A stretch of 64,000 nt of DNA from the NCBI GenBank assembly GCA_035765195.1, contig DASTYC010000020.1, forward strand, positions 60,367-124,366. The letters run 5' to 3'. Position 1 is the first letter of the stretch. Each line of letters begins with the position of its first letter. Positions 8,008 to 17,621 of the stretch are shown here, one piece after another. Origin of the DNA: CALAED01 sp035765195. GTDB lineage: Bacteria > Actinomycetota > Actinomycetes > Streptosporangiales > Streptosporangiaceae. The notes under the pieces are model-generated. The model saw only the letters and a list, made by a program, of their open reading frames with translations. It had not been told where the DNA came from and searched no databases. A program made the position numbers and the translations under genes.

Positions 8008-11000
8008 TCAAGAGGAGGCGGGCGCCTGGTCCTCTTGACGCCACTCGAGCCAGTCCCGTACCCAGGGCACTGGGCAGGTGTCGGCGGCTTGGCGGATCAG
8101 TTCCCAGAGTTCATGATCGTCGGGATCTTGGTCTGCAAGCATCTCGATGGCGTAGACCACGATGTCAGGGTCGGCGTCCGTGAGGAAGGCCGCCAGCGTG
8201 GTGGTATCAAGGCGACCGCTGACCTGCAGTGACTGCAGGGCCAGCCTTCGGACCTCCGGAGCGCTATCGGTCAGGGCGTGGCTGGCGAGATGTTCCGCCT
8301 CGTCGCGAGCGAGCTGGCCGTTAAGCAGTGCCGAAAGCGCGAAGCCACGTACACCGGGGCAGGCATTGCGGGTTGCCCAGATGAGGGTCGACACCGTCTC
8401 GGGATTACTTGGCCACCAGGTGGCTAGCGCTATCAGAGCCGGCAGGTGGAGCTCGTGATCTTGACTACGAGCCGCTGATTCCAGTACGTCGTGGTCGGCA
8501 TGACCGCCCCCCAGCGGTGCCAGGATCATCGCCGCCCGGCTCCGTGAGTTCGTGTCATCGTGCCACAGCGGCAATAGCTCAGAGGGTGTCAGCGGCAGGT
8601 GGACCGGCCCGCACGTGAGGATGGTCCACGTGACGCGCCGTACGGCTTCCGCTGGATCGCAGTCGACCGCCCAAGATGCCTCGGGAGTCCCTCGCCGCAT
8701 CAGCCGGTGGAGCATCGGCACTGCGATGTAACGCCCATACCAGTCATGATCCTTCGTCGCCTTTCGGAGGAGCGGCAGAGTCTCGGTTCTGTCCGCCCAG
8801 CGCGTGGCGAGCCGCTCCAACGCCATCACCTTGTTGTTCCAGTACGGGTCGGCGACGGCCGCGGCGGTGATGTTGTACGCCTCTGGATCGTCTGGCCCCT
8901 CAGTGAGGGACAGCACCGCTACGCGTCGGAGATGGGCGTAGTCATCAGAGGCCATGCGTATGAGTAGCGGTCTAACCGCGGGGTGGTGCGGCCATCGGGA
9001 GGCGAGTCGCCAGATGGCGTACAGCCGGACCTTCCTGGCCTCGTCGGTCGCGGCTCGCAGCAGGGCCGTGAACGTCTCCGGGAAATCGTGCCAACGATTG
9101 ATGAGTTCGTTCATGGCATCGACTCGATCGGCCCAATGCCCGTCCCGGATGTCTGTCATGACCTGAGGCAAGTCACGTATCCGCCCGGTAGCTCGGCGGG
9201 CCAGAGCCTCCCGGGCTAGCTGCCTGACATCGTCAGAGCCAGGTGCGTGGATTGCGCGCTGCAGGGCCGCCGCGGTGGTCGGATGGTCGGGCTGCAAGAT
9301 CAGCAGCGCTTCGAGGGCCGTTCGCCGGACCCGGTCCCAGGGGTCCGCGGTACAGCGTCTCAGCGTCGAGAGCGTGGCCGGACTGACCGGAGTGAGCACT
9401 GTAAGCCAGGCCAGTGCCGTTGCTCTTACGTCATCGTCCTGGTCGCTGACCATGCGAATGAGCACGCCCTCGGCGGAGTCGGGGTCGGTTTGCGGCCACC
9501 AGCGCGCGATATGCTCTACGGCGCTTCGTCGAACAAAGTAAACGCAGTCATCGAGGGCGGCTGTTAGCACCGTGCGAGTCTCGGGCTCGTGCGGCCGCGT
9601 GACGACGAGCCCCCACAGCGCAAGCTGGCGGACCGCGCCGGCGGCTGCTCCCAGCCCAGCACGGAAAGTGGTGTAAGCCTCATCCGGCCACCGGTGTACG
9701 AGCGCGGCCAGCGCCGCGCTGCGCACCATCCACTCCTCGTCATTGAGGGCGACCTGAGCGGCTCGGAGAGCCTCTGGCCGGTCGGGCCACATCAGCAACA
9801 GCTGGGTCAGACCGTCTAGTCGAACGCAACTGTCCGCGTGCCTAGTCGCTCTCGCCGCGGTTTCGGGATCGCGGGCTTTAGAGGGAGGATCTTCGCCGCC
9901 AAGGAAGGCCATGGCCATGGCGGCCTTCTTGCGTATGGAAAACTCGGAGTCCCACTGAGCGCCGGCGACCAGCATAGAGGTTTCCGGATGGGTCTCCCAG
10001 CGGTCGGCCAGGAGGGAGAAGGCCAGCTGCCGCACATCATCGGCGGGATCGAGTGTGGCTTGCTGAACCCGTTCGAGAACACCTTGGTGCGCCGGCCAGC
10101 GCAGGCTCAAAGCCTGAAGGCAATCCTGCCGGATCCTGCTGTCGGAAAGAAAGGAGCAATCCAGGAGTGTGGCCTTTGCCTCGGGTTTGTCGGCCCACCT
10201 GGTCGTGAGCAGGTGAAGCGAGACCTTACGGAGCGCGAAGGGAAAACGGCGGAGGGCTCTCGACAGCACGCCGAGAATTTCGTCCTCGTCAGGACCCCGC
10301 ACGACCAGCGTCTCCAGGGCCAGAAGAGCAACAGAGTCGTCGGGGTCGTGCATGGCGCGGTGGAGGGCCGCACGGGTCTCCGGATGAGAGTGCCAACCTG
10401 CCGCTACCGCCAGAGCCTCCAAAGCGAAGCTCCGGACTTCCGCATTGGGGTCTCGTGTGGACGCGAGGATCTTTATGCGGGTCTCCACGTGATCCCGCCG
10501 GCCGATCAGCAGCGCCTGTAGCGCGGCGAGCCTGACATCGGGGTCGCTGTCACGGAGCCGTCCGTCTACAGTGTCCCAGGTCGCGGGATCGGCGGCGGAT
10601 AGCGAGACCGCCCTGAGCAGCGCCGTGCGCCGCAGGGCGCTCAGGGGAGAACGCGACGCCCTCATCACATGAGCGAGCGTCTGCCAAGATGCGTGCCACT
10701 GATTGACCAGCGTGTCCCGGGCACTGCGTCGAGTGCCTTGGTGCGGGTCGCTCAGTGCCGTGAATGCAAGGCGGAGGTCGCTGCATTCATTAGTCAGGGC
10801 CTCCAAGCCCGTTTGGCGTAGGAGGCCGGTCTGGTCACGGGTCGCCCGGCCGAGGGCGGCAAGCGCCTCCGGGGTCGTCGCCCAGCGGGCCGCGAGCGTC
10901 TCCAGCGCGATCTTCCGAATACGCCAATCCTTGTCCGCGGCGGAGGAGACCAGCAGGGGCAACAACTCCGGCTGCCCAGCCCAGAACGTGACCAATGTCT

Positions 11001-14000
11001 CGAAGGCCGTTCTTCGCACCTGCCCGGTCCAATCCCGCATTCCGCGCAGGCATGCGGCTTTCAGTTCCGGAGCGCCGGGCCATTGGCTCGCCAGCGCTTT
11101 GTACGCCGCGGCGCGGACGGTTTGCCCCGGATCCAGGGTGGCGTGCAGGACTGCTTTGAAAACCGCCGGTGACTCCGGCCATCCTTTGGCTATTTCCTTG
11201 ACAGCGGCCTCGCGAATACTTTCATCGAGGGCAGTGCCGAGTCTGTCGAGCAGCAAAGGGAGCGCATCGGCGGAACCGCCCGAGCAGCGGGAGATCGCTA
11301 CGAGTGCGGCACACTGCACTTCACCATTCGGATATCGACTGGCCCACTCGAGTGCGGGGAGCGTATCGGGATGGTCCGCCCACCGAGTTGACAGCTGCTC
11401 GATCGCCGCAAGTCGCACCTGTTCGCTCGGATCCCTGAGTACAGCCAGGACGGCGGGAAATGCGTCGAGATGATCGCTCCAGCGACTGGCGACTGCCCTG
11501 ACGGCGGCCGCGCGTACATCTTCATCGATGTCCGCGATCGCCTGTCGGATCACGGTGAAGGTGCCGGGAGTGTGCGCCCACGGCGCGTCCAGGGCCTGCA
11601 GTGCCGCTCGCCGTACCTCCCAACCGGGGTCGAGGAGGGCGTTGTGGATGGCGGGGAGGGTGTCGGGGTGGGTGGCCCAGTGCGCGGCGAGTTGTTCGAC
11701 GGCGGCCTGCCGCACGATCTCGGCATTGTCCGTCAGAAGACCCAGGACCAGGTCACAAGAGAGCAGATCTGGCCAGGTGTCCACGACTCCGAGCAGGCAG
11801 GCTCGGCGCTGGGGGGCCAGACCGTCATGCTGAGCCAGGTCCGTGAGCATCGTTCTGATGCCGGGTGCGTCCGAGTACAGAGCGGCGAGCAGCCTGGGGG
11901 CAAAGCGACAGGCACGCCAAGTCACGAAACCGCGAGCCTGTTGTTCGAACCATTCAAGGTAATGCTCTCGGCTCGGCCATGTCGGGCCGAGCGTGGCGAC
12001 CGCCGGCAGCACCACCGACTCCAGCACTTCCTCGCGCTCGTCGGCGAACGAGCGGTCGGCCCGCCGCAGGAGGTCGATCACCACTCGAAGGAGCAGGTGC
12101 GCCGAGCGCTCCGCCGCCCCGATATTGCGTATCTCGGCCAGGCACTGTACAGCGACGGCGGTGGCCCCGAGCGGAGGCTGGTCGAGCGCCGTCGTCTTTA
12201 CCGGCTCAGCCGATTCGATCAGGCGGGTCAACAGCCGGTCGGTGACGCCGGCGTCCACCATCCCGGCGATGAGCCGCAGCACCTCCCTCCAGGTCGGGTC
12301 CTCCCAATGCTTGCCGAACACGTCCACCGCGAGCTGTTTCTCGGAAAGCACCCGGGTCTTCTCGAACCGGATCACGATCTCCCCGGCACAGAAGAACTCC
12401 AGCAGGGCTCGGTGCACGAACCCGTAGACCTTGGGGCCGTAACGAGCAAGCACAAAGTTGCGCTCGCGGAACTGGTCGACCATCGCATGCGCGATCGAGG
12501 TGGCGCGCGCGAAGTCGTACTTGAACCGGTCTCGCAGATAGTCGACGATCTCGGCGACCAGGTCCTCCAGCCAGATGTGATTGCCGGCAAGCCCTTCGGT
12601 CCCCAGCTGCATCCGGTAGGCGAGTCGGCGCAGCAGATCCTTCTTGTCGTCCTCCCGGATCACGTCGGCGTCCACCCGCGCGTTGCTGAGGTGCTTGTTG
12701 ACGTCCCAGTGCTCGACCAGGACGCTTGCGGCGTGGTCGTAGACCTTCCAGCGCTCGCGTGGGAGCTCTCGGTGCTTGCCGATAATGGCCAGGATCGTCA
12801 GCAAAAGAGGGTTGCCGGCCAGCTCCTTGATGGGCGGCGATTCCTCGATGGCCTTGGTCAGCCGGTCGCGGCGCTGGGCCGCCATAGCGGGACGGTCGTG
12901 GAGAGCCAGACCGTACCAGGATGTGAGAAACTCCTCGACCTGCTCGCGATTCAGGTCCTGGAGAGTGTGGTGCCCGAATCCCGCTTCGTCCAGGATGCGC
13001 TTGCGGTAACCCACGATCCGGGAAGTGACCAAGATTCGTGCGGTGGGATGAATGGACGCGAACCAGGCGATCTGGCGGGCCACCGCCTCGCGTTCCTGGG
13101 GGTCGAATAGCTCATCCAAGCCGTCGAAGATCACGAGTGCTTGGCCGCCTCCGTTGAGATAGGCGTCCAGCACCCCCTCTGGCAGCCCCAGTCCATCCGC
13201 CCGGTGGCGAGCGGCCAGGTACTCGCTGAAGTTCTCGCACTGCGGCCGGGCGAGCGCGTAGTCGCGCAGCTCGATCAGGACTGGCTCATGGCCGGCAAGC
13301 TCGGCCAAGCGGCCGGTGGCGCGCTCCCCGGCCAGAGCGAGGAGAAGGTAACGGGCGATCGTCGACTTGCCCGCGCCTGGATCTCCCAGGAGCACGCACA
13401 GACGCTCCGAGGGGCCGGCCACCACGTCGAACGCCGCACGCGTCGGCCGGGTCCGGTAAATCTTGCGGGCCTCCTCCAGATCCTCCCGCTCCAGCCCACG
13501 AGGGACGTCAAGGGGTGACAGCTCGCTGGCCTCCTCGAGCTTGCGCAGCAACTCCTTGGACAACTCGACCGGAGGGGCGTCCGCTCGCACGTTCGGCTCG
13601 ACGAAGACGTCGCTCAGCCAAAGCTGCAGGTACTCCTCCCGCTCGGGCGGGGTGAGCGCCTCCAGGTCCAGGCGGCCGTATTCCCCGATCAGCCGCTGCC
13701 GATACGCCCGCCACGCCGCGGCGGACGTCGGGTCCGAGCGCGGGAGCACTGGTTCGAAACCGAGTGTCCGCGGCTCGACAGAGTCCGTCACCAGCGCGCT
13801 CAGATCGGCGGGTGTCGTGAAATACGAGCAGGCCTCGGCGGCTGCCAGCTCTTCGCGTAGGGCCTCGATACGGGCGCCCGCCTCGCCGAGGTCCATCGCC
13901 GCTCGCGGCCAGGGCTCCTCTTCACTGAGCAGAAACACCAGCCGTGGAATGTCCGCTTCGACGGCGGCGCGAAACTCCAGCTCCGGCACCGAACGGTCGT

Positions 14001-14334
14001 GCCCCTCGGGCACCGGCCCATAGTGCCAGGCGAACACACCTAAATAGAGGTCACAGGTCCGCACCGCCGCGAGGCGCTCCTCTACCGGTGGCGAATCCGC
14101 CCCCGCGACCACTTCCTCGGCTCCCAGCCTGCGGAGCGCCCGGCGCACCTGCTCGCGATGGTCGCGCAGATCCTCCGAGGTCCAGGAGACGAACACGCGC
14201 AGTCGCACCCGGTCCGGGGCCGGCTCCCCGTGGTGATGGTGCACGTTGACCACTTGCCGGTATGCGACGTAGGCATCGCGCTCGGCGGAGACGTCCTGGC
14301 GCAGCGGCTCGCCTTCGCCCGAGGGGCTGGTCAT
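8008..14334 (-). CDS. Giant NLR-like protein: amyloid-like N-terminal motif, DUF4062, NACHT, ~35 HEAT-like repeats
   Basis: 2108 residues, probably a STAND-class sensor. Order: residues 18-35 carry ERDAYVAYRQVVNVHHHH; 44-140 match DUF4062 (RVFVSWTSEDLRDHREQV... LYLGVFAWHYG); 300-660 a NACHT NTPase with Walker A GDPGAGKS (317-324), Walker B VIFDGLDE (401-408), a TSR sensor-like stretch (437-439) and the late NACHT feature FVHRALLEFF (639-648); ~860-2100 a solenoid of ~36-residue HEAT-like units with recurrent 'VRxxAlexLaxrW..hPet'. NACHT-HEAT proteins in bacteria include antiphage NLRs; whether this one is antiviral is inference. The upstream small gene ends 8 bp before this start and carries the same RDAYVA motif, implying a partner pair. 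GC content looks lower than flanking core genes. Confidence 0.9.
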   Translation of the reverse strand: MTSPSGEGEPLRQDVSAERDAYVAYRQVVNVHHHHGEPAPDRVRLRVFVSWTSEDLRDHREQVRRALRRLGAEEVVAGADSPPVEERLAAVRTCDLYLGVFAWHYGPVPEGHDRSVPELEFRAAVEADIPRLVFLLSEEEPWPRAAMDLGEAGARIEALREELAAAEACSYFTTPADLSALVTDSVEPRTLGFEPVLPRSDPTSAAAWRAYRQRLIGEYGRLDLEALTPPEREEYLQLWLSDVFVEPNVRADAPPVELSKELLRKLEEASELSPLDVPRGLEREDLEEARKIYRTRPTRAAFDVVAGPSERLCVLLGDPGAGKSTIARYLLLALAGERATGRLAELAGHEPVLIELRDYALARPQCENFSEYLAARHRADGLGLPEGVLDAYLNGGGQALVIFDGLDELFDPQEREAVARQIAWFASIHPTARILVTSRIVGYRKRILDEAGFGHHTLQDLNREQVEEFLTSWYGLALHDRPAMAAQRRDRLTKAIEESPPIKELAGNPLLLTILAIIGKHRELPRERWKVYDHAASVLVEHWDVNKHLSNARVDADVIREDDKKDLLRRLAYRMQLGTEGLAGNHIWLEDLVAEIVDYLRDRFKYDFARATSIAHAMVDQFRERNFVLARYGPKVYGFVHRALLEFFCAGEIVIRFEKTRVLSEKQLAVDVFGKHWEDPTWREVLRLIAGMVDAGVTDRLLTRLIESAEPVKTTALDQPPLGATAVAVQCLAEIRNIGAAERSAHLLLRVVIDLLRRADRSFADEREEVLESVVLPAVATLGPTWPSREHYLEWFEQQARGFVTWRACRFAPRLLAALYSDAPGIRTMLTDLAQHDGLAPQRRACLLGVVDTWPDLLSCDLVLGLLTDNAEIVRQAAVEQLAAHWATHPDTLPAIHNALLDPGWEVRRAALQALDAPWAHTPGTFTVIRQAIADIDEDVRAAAVRAVASRWSDHLDAFPAVLAVLRDPSEQVRLAAIEQLSTRWADHPDTLPALEWASRYPNGEVQCAALVAISRCSGGSADALPLLLDRLGTALDESIREAAVKEIAKGWPESPAVFKAVLHATLDPGQTVRAAAYKALASQWPGAPELKAACLRGMRDWTGQVRRTAFETLVTFWAGQPELLPLLVSSAADKDWRIRKIALETLAARWATTPEALAALGRATRDQTGLLRQTGLEALTNECSDLRLAFTALSDPHQGTRRSARDTLVNQWHASWQTLAHVMRASRSPLSALRRTALLRAVSLSAADPATWDTVDGRLRDSDPDVRLAALQALLIGRRDHVETRIKILASTRDPNAEVRSFALEALAVAAGWHSHPETRAALHRAMHDPDDSVALLALETLVVRGPDEDEILGVLSRALRRFPFALRKVSLHLLTTRWADKPEAKATLLDCSFLSDSRIRQDCLQALSLRWPAHQGVLERVQQATLDPADDVRQLAFSLLADRWETHPETSMLVAGAQWDSEFSIRKKAAMAMAFLGGEDPPSKARDPETAARATRHADSCVRLDGLTQLLLMWPDRPEALRAAQVALNDEEWMVRSAALAALVHRWPDEAYTTFRAGLGAAAGAVRQLALWGLVVTRPHEPETRTVLTAALDDCVYFVRRSAVEHIARWWPQTDPDSAEGVLIRMVSDQDDDVRATALAWLTVLTPVSPATLSTLRRCTADPWDRVRRTALEALLILQPDHPTTAAALQRAIHAPGSDDVRQLAREALARRATGRIRDLPQVMTDIRDGHWADRVDAMNELINRWHDFPETFTALLRAATDEARKVRLYAIWRLASRWPHHPAVRPLLIRMASDDYAHLRRVAVLSLTEGPDDPEAYNITAAAVADPYWNNKVMALERLATRWADRTETLPLLRKATKDHDWYGRYIAVPMLHRLMRRGTPEASWAVDCDPAEAVRRVTWTILTCGPVHLPLTPSELLPLWHDDTNSRSRAAMILAPLGGGHADHDVLESAARSQDHELHLPALIALATWWPSNPETVSTLIWATRNACPGVRGFALSALLNGQLARDEAEHLASHALTDSAPEVRRLALQSLQVSGRLDTTTLAAFLTDADPDIVVYAIEMLADQDPDDHELWELIRQAADTCPVPWVRDWLEWRQEDQAPASS

Positions 14335-14342
14335 GAGGTGGC

Positions 14343-14717
14343 CTAGTCGTCGGCGCGCTTGTGGTGATGGGTAACGGTCTGATCCCCGCCGGCGACATAG
14401 GCGTCACGGCCCGCGTGAACGGTCTGGGTGACGTGCGGCTGGGGGCTCGCCGCCCAGCGCTCCAACTCGGCCGCGAAATCGCGGTCGCGTTCGGCGTACC
14501 ACCGAAGTGCCGCCGCCAGTTCGCGCGCGGCCTCCTCGGCGCCGGTGGATGCCGCTTGGTCGAGGCTCTCTTGAGCGCGGCGGTCTCCGCCGAACACCTG
14601 CCGAATACGTTGCAGCATGACTGTGATCGTGCTGTTCGCCGCGCGATCCCCGACTCCCTGCGCCGCCCCCGCGGCCACCAGCGCGGCCGTTGCCTCCGAT
14701 AGTGCCGCTATATCCAC
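14343..14717 (-). CDS. Small helical protein with C-terminal RDAYVA...HHH motif, partner of the NLR
   Basis: 124 residues of unknown function. Residues ~1-90 look all-alpha and Ala-rich (AALSEATAALVAAG, ARELAAALRWYAERDRDFAAELERW). The C-terminal 24 residues contain GRDAYVAGGDQTVTHHH, almost the same as the N-terminal motif of the adjacent NLR (RDAYVAYRQVVNVHHHH). In known bacterial NLR systems an effector with a C-terminal amyloid-forming motif is encoded beside an NLR with the matching N-terminal motif; this pair fits that geometry. Which of the described motif families it belongs to I cannot say. GTG at 14717 has GGAGG with 8-nt spacing; the GTG at 14726 overlaps the ribosome site. Same operon as the NLR, 8 bp apart. 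Confidence 0.78.
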   Translation of the reverse strand: MDIAALSEATAALVAAGAAQGVGDRAANSTITVMLQRIRQVFGGDRRAQESLDQAASTGAEEAARELAAALRWYAERDRDFAAELERWAASPQPHVTQTVHAGRDAYVAGGDQTVTHHHKRADD

Positions 14718-14765
14718 GCCCCCCACCTCCGCTCTTCCCTACGGCGGGAGGTTACAGCACATGCA

Positions 14766-14780
14766 GTCAGAATTCCTGAC
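14766..14780. promoter_or_regulatory. Short inverted repeat upstream of the small protein/NLR operon
   Basis: GTCAG (14766-14770), 5-nt spacer, CTGAC (14776-14780), about 50 nt upstream of the 14717 start. Short, so it may be chance; noted because the operon otherwise shows no obvious operator. Confidence 0.3.
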
Positions 14781-14908
14781 AGACCGTGCTTGTGCCGCCG
14801 ATGTCGGCGGCGAGGGCGATCGCGTCGGTCAGTGCGGGTGGACTTCTTCTACTCCCCATGCACCTGCCGTCGGTCGACGAGGGGGGTCGACGCCGGTGCG
14901 CCAGAGGC

Positions 14909-15679
14909 TCAGCTGAACGGCGACTTCGGGCGCTCCTGCTTGACCCCGTCGACGAAGATGTCGAGCTTTTCGTTGTAGAAGGCCATCAGCCCGGCGACCT
15001 TCTGGCTTTCGGGCAGCGGCGTCCGGTACGACCAGGCAAGGTCCTGGTGGACGGTGCCGCCGGCCCGGATCGACCAGTACTCCGCGCTGCCCTTGTACGG
15101 GCAGTGCGACACGGTGTCCGTGTGCTCCAGCAGGTCCATGCGCACGTGCGGCTTCGGCAGGTAGTAGCGCACCGGCAGACCGGTCTCGAACAGCAGCCGC
15201 GGGGCGGCCGATTCGGCGACGGTCACCCCGTCGACCTCCACCCGTACGTGCCGCGAGCTGGCCAGGATGTCGACCCGGCTGTAGGGGTCGCGGGGGTGGG
15301 TGAAGACCTCTTCGTCCTCCTCGAACCAGCCGTCCATGGCGTCCCACTCGAAGCGGACCATGTCGCGCAGTTCGGTCAGCGGAGACTCCTCGTAGCGCAG
15401 GGCCGCGCCGGCGGCCTCCCGGTCGCCCACCTTCACGGTGAACGTACGGCCGTCGCCCCGGCTGGGGGAGTGCTTGCGCCCGCCGTCGGGGACCAGCAGG
15501 TCCGTGCGGACGTCGGCGACCGGGAAGTAATAGGTGGGGTAGTAGGGGATCTCCCACACCAGCGACGGGCGGGCGCTGTCGGCGACCACCTCGCCGCCGA
15601 GATAGACCCGGACTCGCTTGGCGCTCGGTTCGATGCGTACGCGGCCCCTGCTGCTGCTTGTGTTCACGTTCGTCGTCAA
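14909..15679 (-). CDS. Tandem DUF427 protein
   Basis: 256 residues containing two DUF427 units, a small beta fold common in actinomycetes and of unknown biochemical role. The first half has RVRVYLGGEVVADSARPSLVWEI... YYFPVADVRTDLLVP; the second repeats the pattern with HVRVEVDGVTVAESAAPRLLFE... RYYLPKPHVRMDLLEHT and ends with the CPYKGSAEYWSI motif typical of the family. TTG at 15679 is supported by GGAAGGA upstream; a GTG lies four codons further in. Minus strand, same direction as the GH15 gene that starts upstream, 31 bp away. Confidence 0.85.
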   Translation of the reverse strand: MTTNVNTSSSRGRVRIEPSAKRVRVYLGGEVVADSARPSLVWEIPYYPTYYFPVADVRTDLLVPDGGRKHSPSRGDGRTFTVKVGDREAAGAALRYEESPLTELRDMVRFEWDAMDGWFEEDEEVFTHPRDPYSRVDILASSRHVRVEVDGVTVAESAAPRLLFETGLPVRYYLPKPHVRMDLLEHTDTVSHCPYKGSAEYWSIRAGGTVHQDLAWSYRTPLPESQKVAGLMAFYNEKLDIFVDGVKQERPKSPFS

Positions 15680-15710
15680 CAGACCGTCCTTCCGCCGTGT
15701 TCCGGCCGGA

Positions 15711-17621
15711 TCAGGCCAGCGGCGCCGCGCGTTCGCCGCGCTCGGCGCGGATGACCTGCATGACCGCGTTGATCAGGGCGAGGTGGGTGAACGCCTGGGG
15801 GAAGTTGCCGAGCTGGCGTCCGGTGTGCGGGTCGATCTCCTCGGCGTACAGCTGCAGCGGGCTGGCGAACGACAGCAGCTTGCCGCACAGCGAGCGGGCC
15901 CGCTCCAACTCACCGATCATGACGAGCGAGGAGACGAGCCAAAAGGAGCACAGCGTGAAGCTGCCCTCCTCGGAGGCGAACCCGTCGTCGGTCTGCTCGG
16001 TGCGGTAACGCAGCACCAGGTCGTCCTCGCTCAGCTCGTCGGCGATGGCGAGCACGGTCGCGCACACCCGCTTGTCGTCGGCGGGCAGGAAGCCGAGCAA
16101 CGGAATGAGCAGCGCGGACGCGTCGAGCGACGTCGCCCGGTAGTGCGCGGTGAACACGCCGCGCTCGTCGAGGGCGTGCGCGATCACGTCGGCGTGGATC
16201 TCGTCGGCCGCGTGCTGCCAGCGTCGCGCTCGCTCGACGTCGCCGCGGATGCGGGCCAGCTTGGCGCCGCGGTCGGCCGCGGCCCAGCAGAAGACCTTCG
16301 AGGAGGTGAAGTGCTTCGGCTCGCCGCGCACCTCCCACATGCCGCAGTCTGGCTGTTTCCAGTGTTCGAGCGCGGCCTCGACCTGCTTCACCACGATCTT
16401 CCAGAGCCGGTCGTCGAGCCGGTCGCGCTTGCGGACGAACAGATAGATCGAGCCGATGATGGCGCCCCACACGTCGTGCTGGGCCTGCATGTACGCGGCG
16501 TTGCCGATGCGGACGGGGCGGGCGCCCGCGTAGCCGTCGAGGTGCTCGAGGATCCGCTCCTCCAGCTCCGCCTGGCCGTCCACGCCGTACATGATCTGCA
16601 GCCGGCCGTCGGCGGCCTCGGCGACGTCGCAGATGAAGTAGAAGAAGTCGTTGGCCTCCCAGTCGAAGCCGAGCGTGTAGAACGCCCACAACGCCATCGT
16701 GGAGTCGCGGATCCACGTGTAGCGGTAGTCCCAGTTGCGGTCGCCGCCGGGGCTTTCCGGCAGCGAGGTCGTCGCCGCCGCCGCCACCGCGCCGGTCGGC
16801 GCGTATGTCAGGCCCTTGAGGGTCAGCGCGCTGCGCTGCAGGTGGCTGCGCCACGGATGGTCGGGAAACCGGCCCCGGTCGAGCCAGTGCTGCCAATGGT
16901 GCACGGTCCAGGTGAGGCGGCTTTCGGCCTCGTCGTAGGTGCGCGGCGGCGCGTGCTCGCTCCACGACAGCGCGACGAACCTCTTGTCGCCCTGCTTGAG
17001 CAGCGTACGGGCGGTCGCCAGCGAGCCCTCGAAGCCGACGTTCATGTCGGTGGTGAGGCGGAGCGTGAGGCCGTTGCCCTGCGCGGCGGCCTCGTGGTAG
17101 CCCGCGTTGACGTGCTCCCACCGGGCCGGCTCCAACCCATAGCCGAACACCGGCATGCAGTCCAGGCGCACCTGCACCTGGCCGTTGACGCAGCGCACCA
17201 TGCGCAGCAGCACGTGGTCGGCGTCGTAGTCGGTGGGCGCCCGCCGGTGCGTGTGCGACCGCTCGCCCTCGTGGTGCCACGGGCCGATGAGCAGCGCGTC
17301 GGTGACCACGAGCCAGCCGCCGGTGGTCCACCAGGTGGTCTCCAGGACCAGCGTGCCCGGGATGTAGCGCTGCGCGGCCGGCACCTCGACGCCCGCCGGA
17401 CCGATCCTGAAATATCCGGCATCTCGGTCGAGGATCGACCCGAAAGCACTGGGGGAGTTCATTCGGGGCAGGCACATCCACTCGACGTTGCCGCTCGGCG
17501 CCACCAATGCGGTCGTCTCACAATCGGAGAGGAAGCCGTAGTCGGCGATGGGGGCGAACGGCTCGCCACTGGCCTCCCCCGCCTCGAACGGTTGCATGAC
17601 CTGCTCATTCCCCACGGACAT
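15711..17621 (-). CDS. Glycoside hydrolase family 15 protein (glucoamylase/trehalase type)
   Basis: Inverting alpha-glucosidase of the GH15 family; mycobacterial relatives hydrolyse trehalose and others act on alpha-glucans, so the substrate here is uncertain. The 636-residue product begins with the short beta-sandwich region (PIADYGFLSDCETTALVAPSGNVEWMCLPRMNSPSAFG) and continues into the (alpha/alpha)6 barrel with NWDYRYTWIRDSTMALWAFYTLG, which is the conserved substrate-binding segment, DVWGAIIGSIYL, PDCGMWEVRGEPKHFTSSKVFCW and the late FPQAFTHLALINA. No signal peptide, so cytoplasmic. The ATG at 17621 is preferred (AGGAG about 11 nt upstream); the frame stays open to 17723 but that overlaps the ppdK leader. 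Confidence 0.9.
   Translation of the reverse strand: MSVGNEQVMQPFEAGEASGEPFAPIADYGFLSDCETTALVAPSGNVEWMCLPRMNSPSAFGSILDRDAGYFRIGPAGVEVPAAQRYIPGTLVLETTWWTTGGWLVVTDALLIGPWHHEGERSHTHRRAPTDYDADHVLLRMVRCVNGQVQVRLDCMPVFGYGLEPARWEHVNAGYHEAAAQGNGLTLRLTTDMNVGFEGSLATARTLLKQGDKRFVALSWSEHAPPRTYDEAESRLTWTVHHWQHWLDRGRFPDHPWRSHLQRSALTLKGLTYAPTGAVAAAATTSLPESPGGDRNWDYRYTWIRDSTMALWAFYTLGFDWEANDFFYFICDVAEAADGRLQIMYGVDGQAELEERILEHLDGYAGARPVRIGNAAYMQAQHDVWGAIIGSIYLFVRKRDRLDDRLWKIVVKQVEAALEHWKQPDCGMWEVRGEPKHFTSSKVFCWAAADRGAKLARIRGDVERARRWQHAADEIHADVIAHALDERGVFTAHYRATSLDASALLIPLLGFLPADDKRVCATVLAIADELSEDDLVLRYRTEQTDDGFASEEGSFTLCSFWLVSSLVMIGELERARSLCGKLLSFASPLQLYAEEIDPHTGRQLGNFPQAFTHLALINAVMQVIRAERGERAAPLA

Noticed and set aside
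8008..14334. DNA-level tandem repeats or CRISPR-like array in the HEAT region
   Set aside because: The periodicity is in the protein (36 residues). The codons diverge, and there are no regular identical units or spacers.
14781..14908. End of another minus-strand gene reading LTDAIALAADIGGTSTVCQ before a stop
   Set aside because: Only about 20 residues look protein-like and no longer frame or start supports it.
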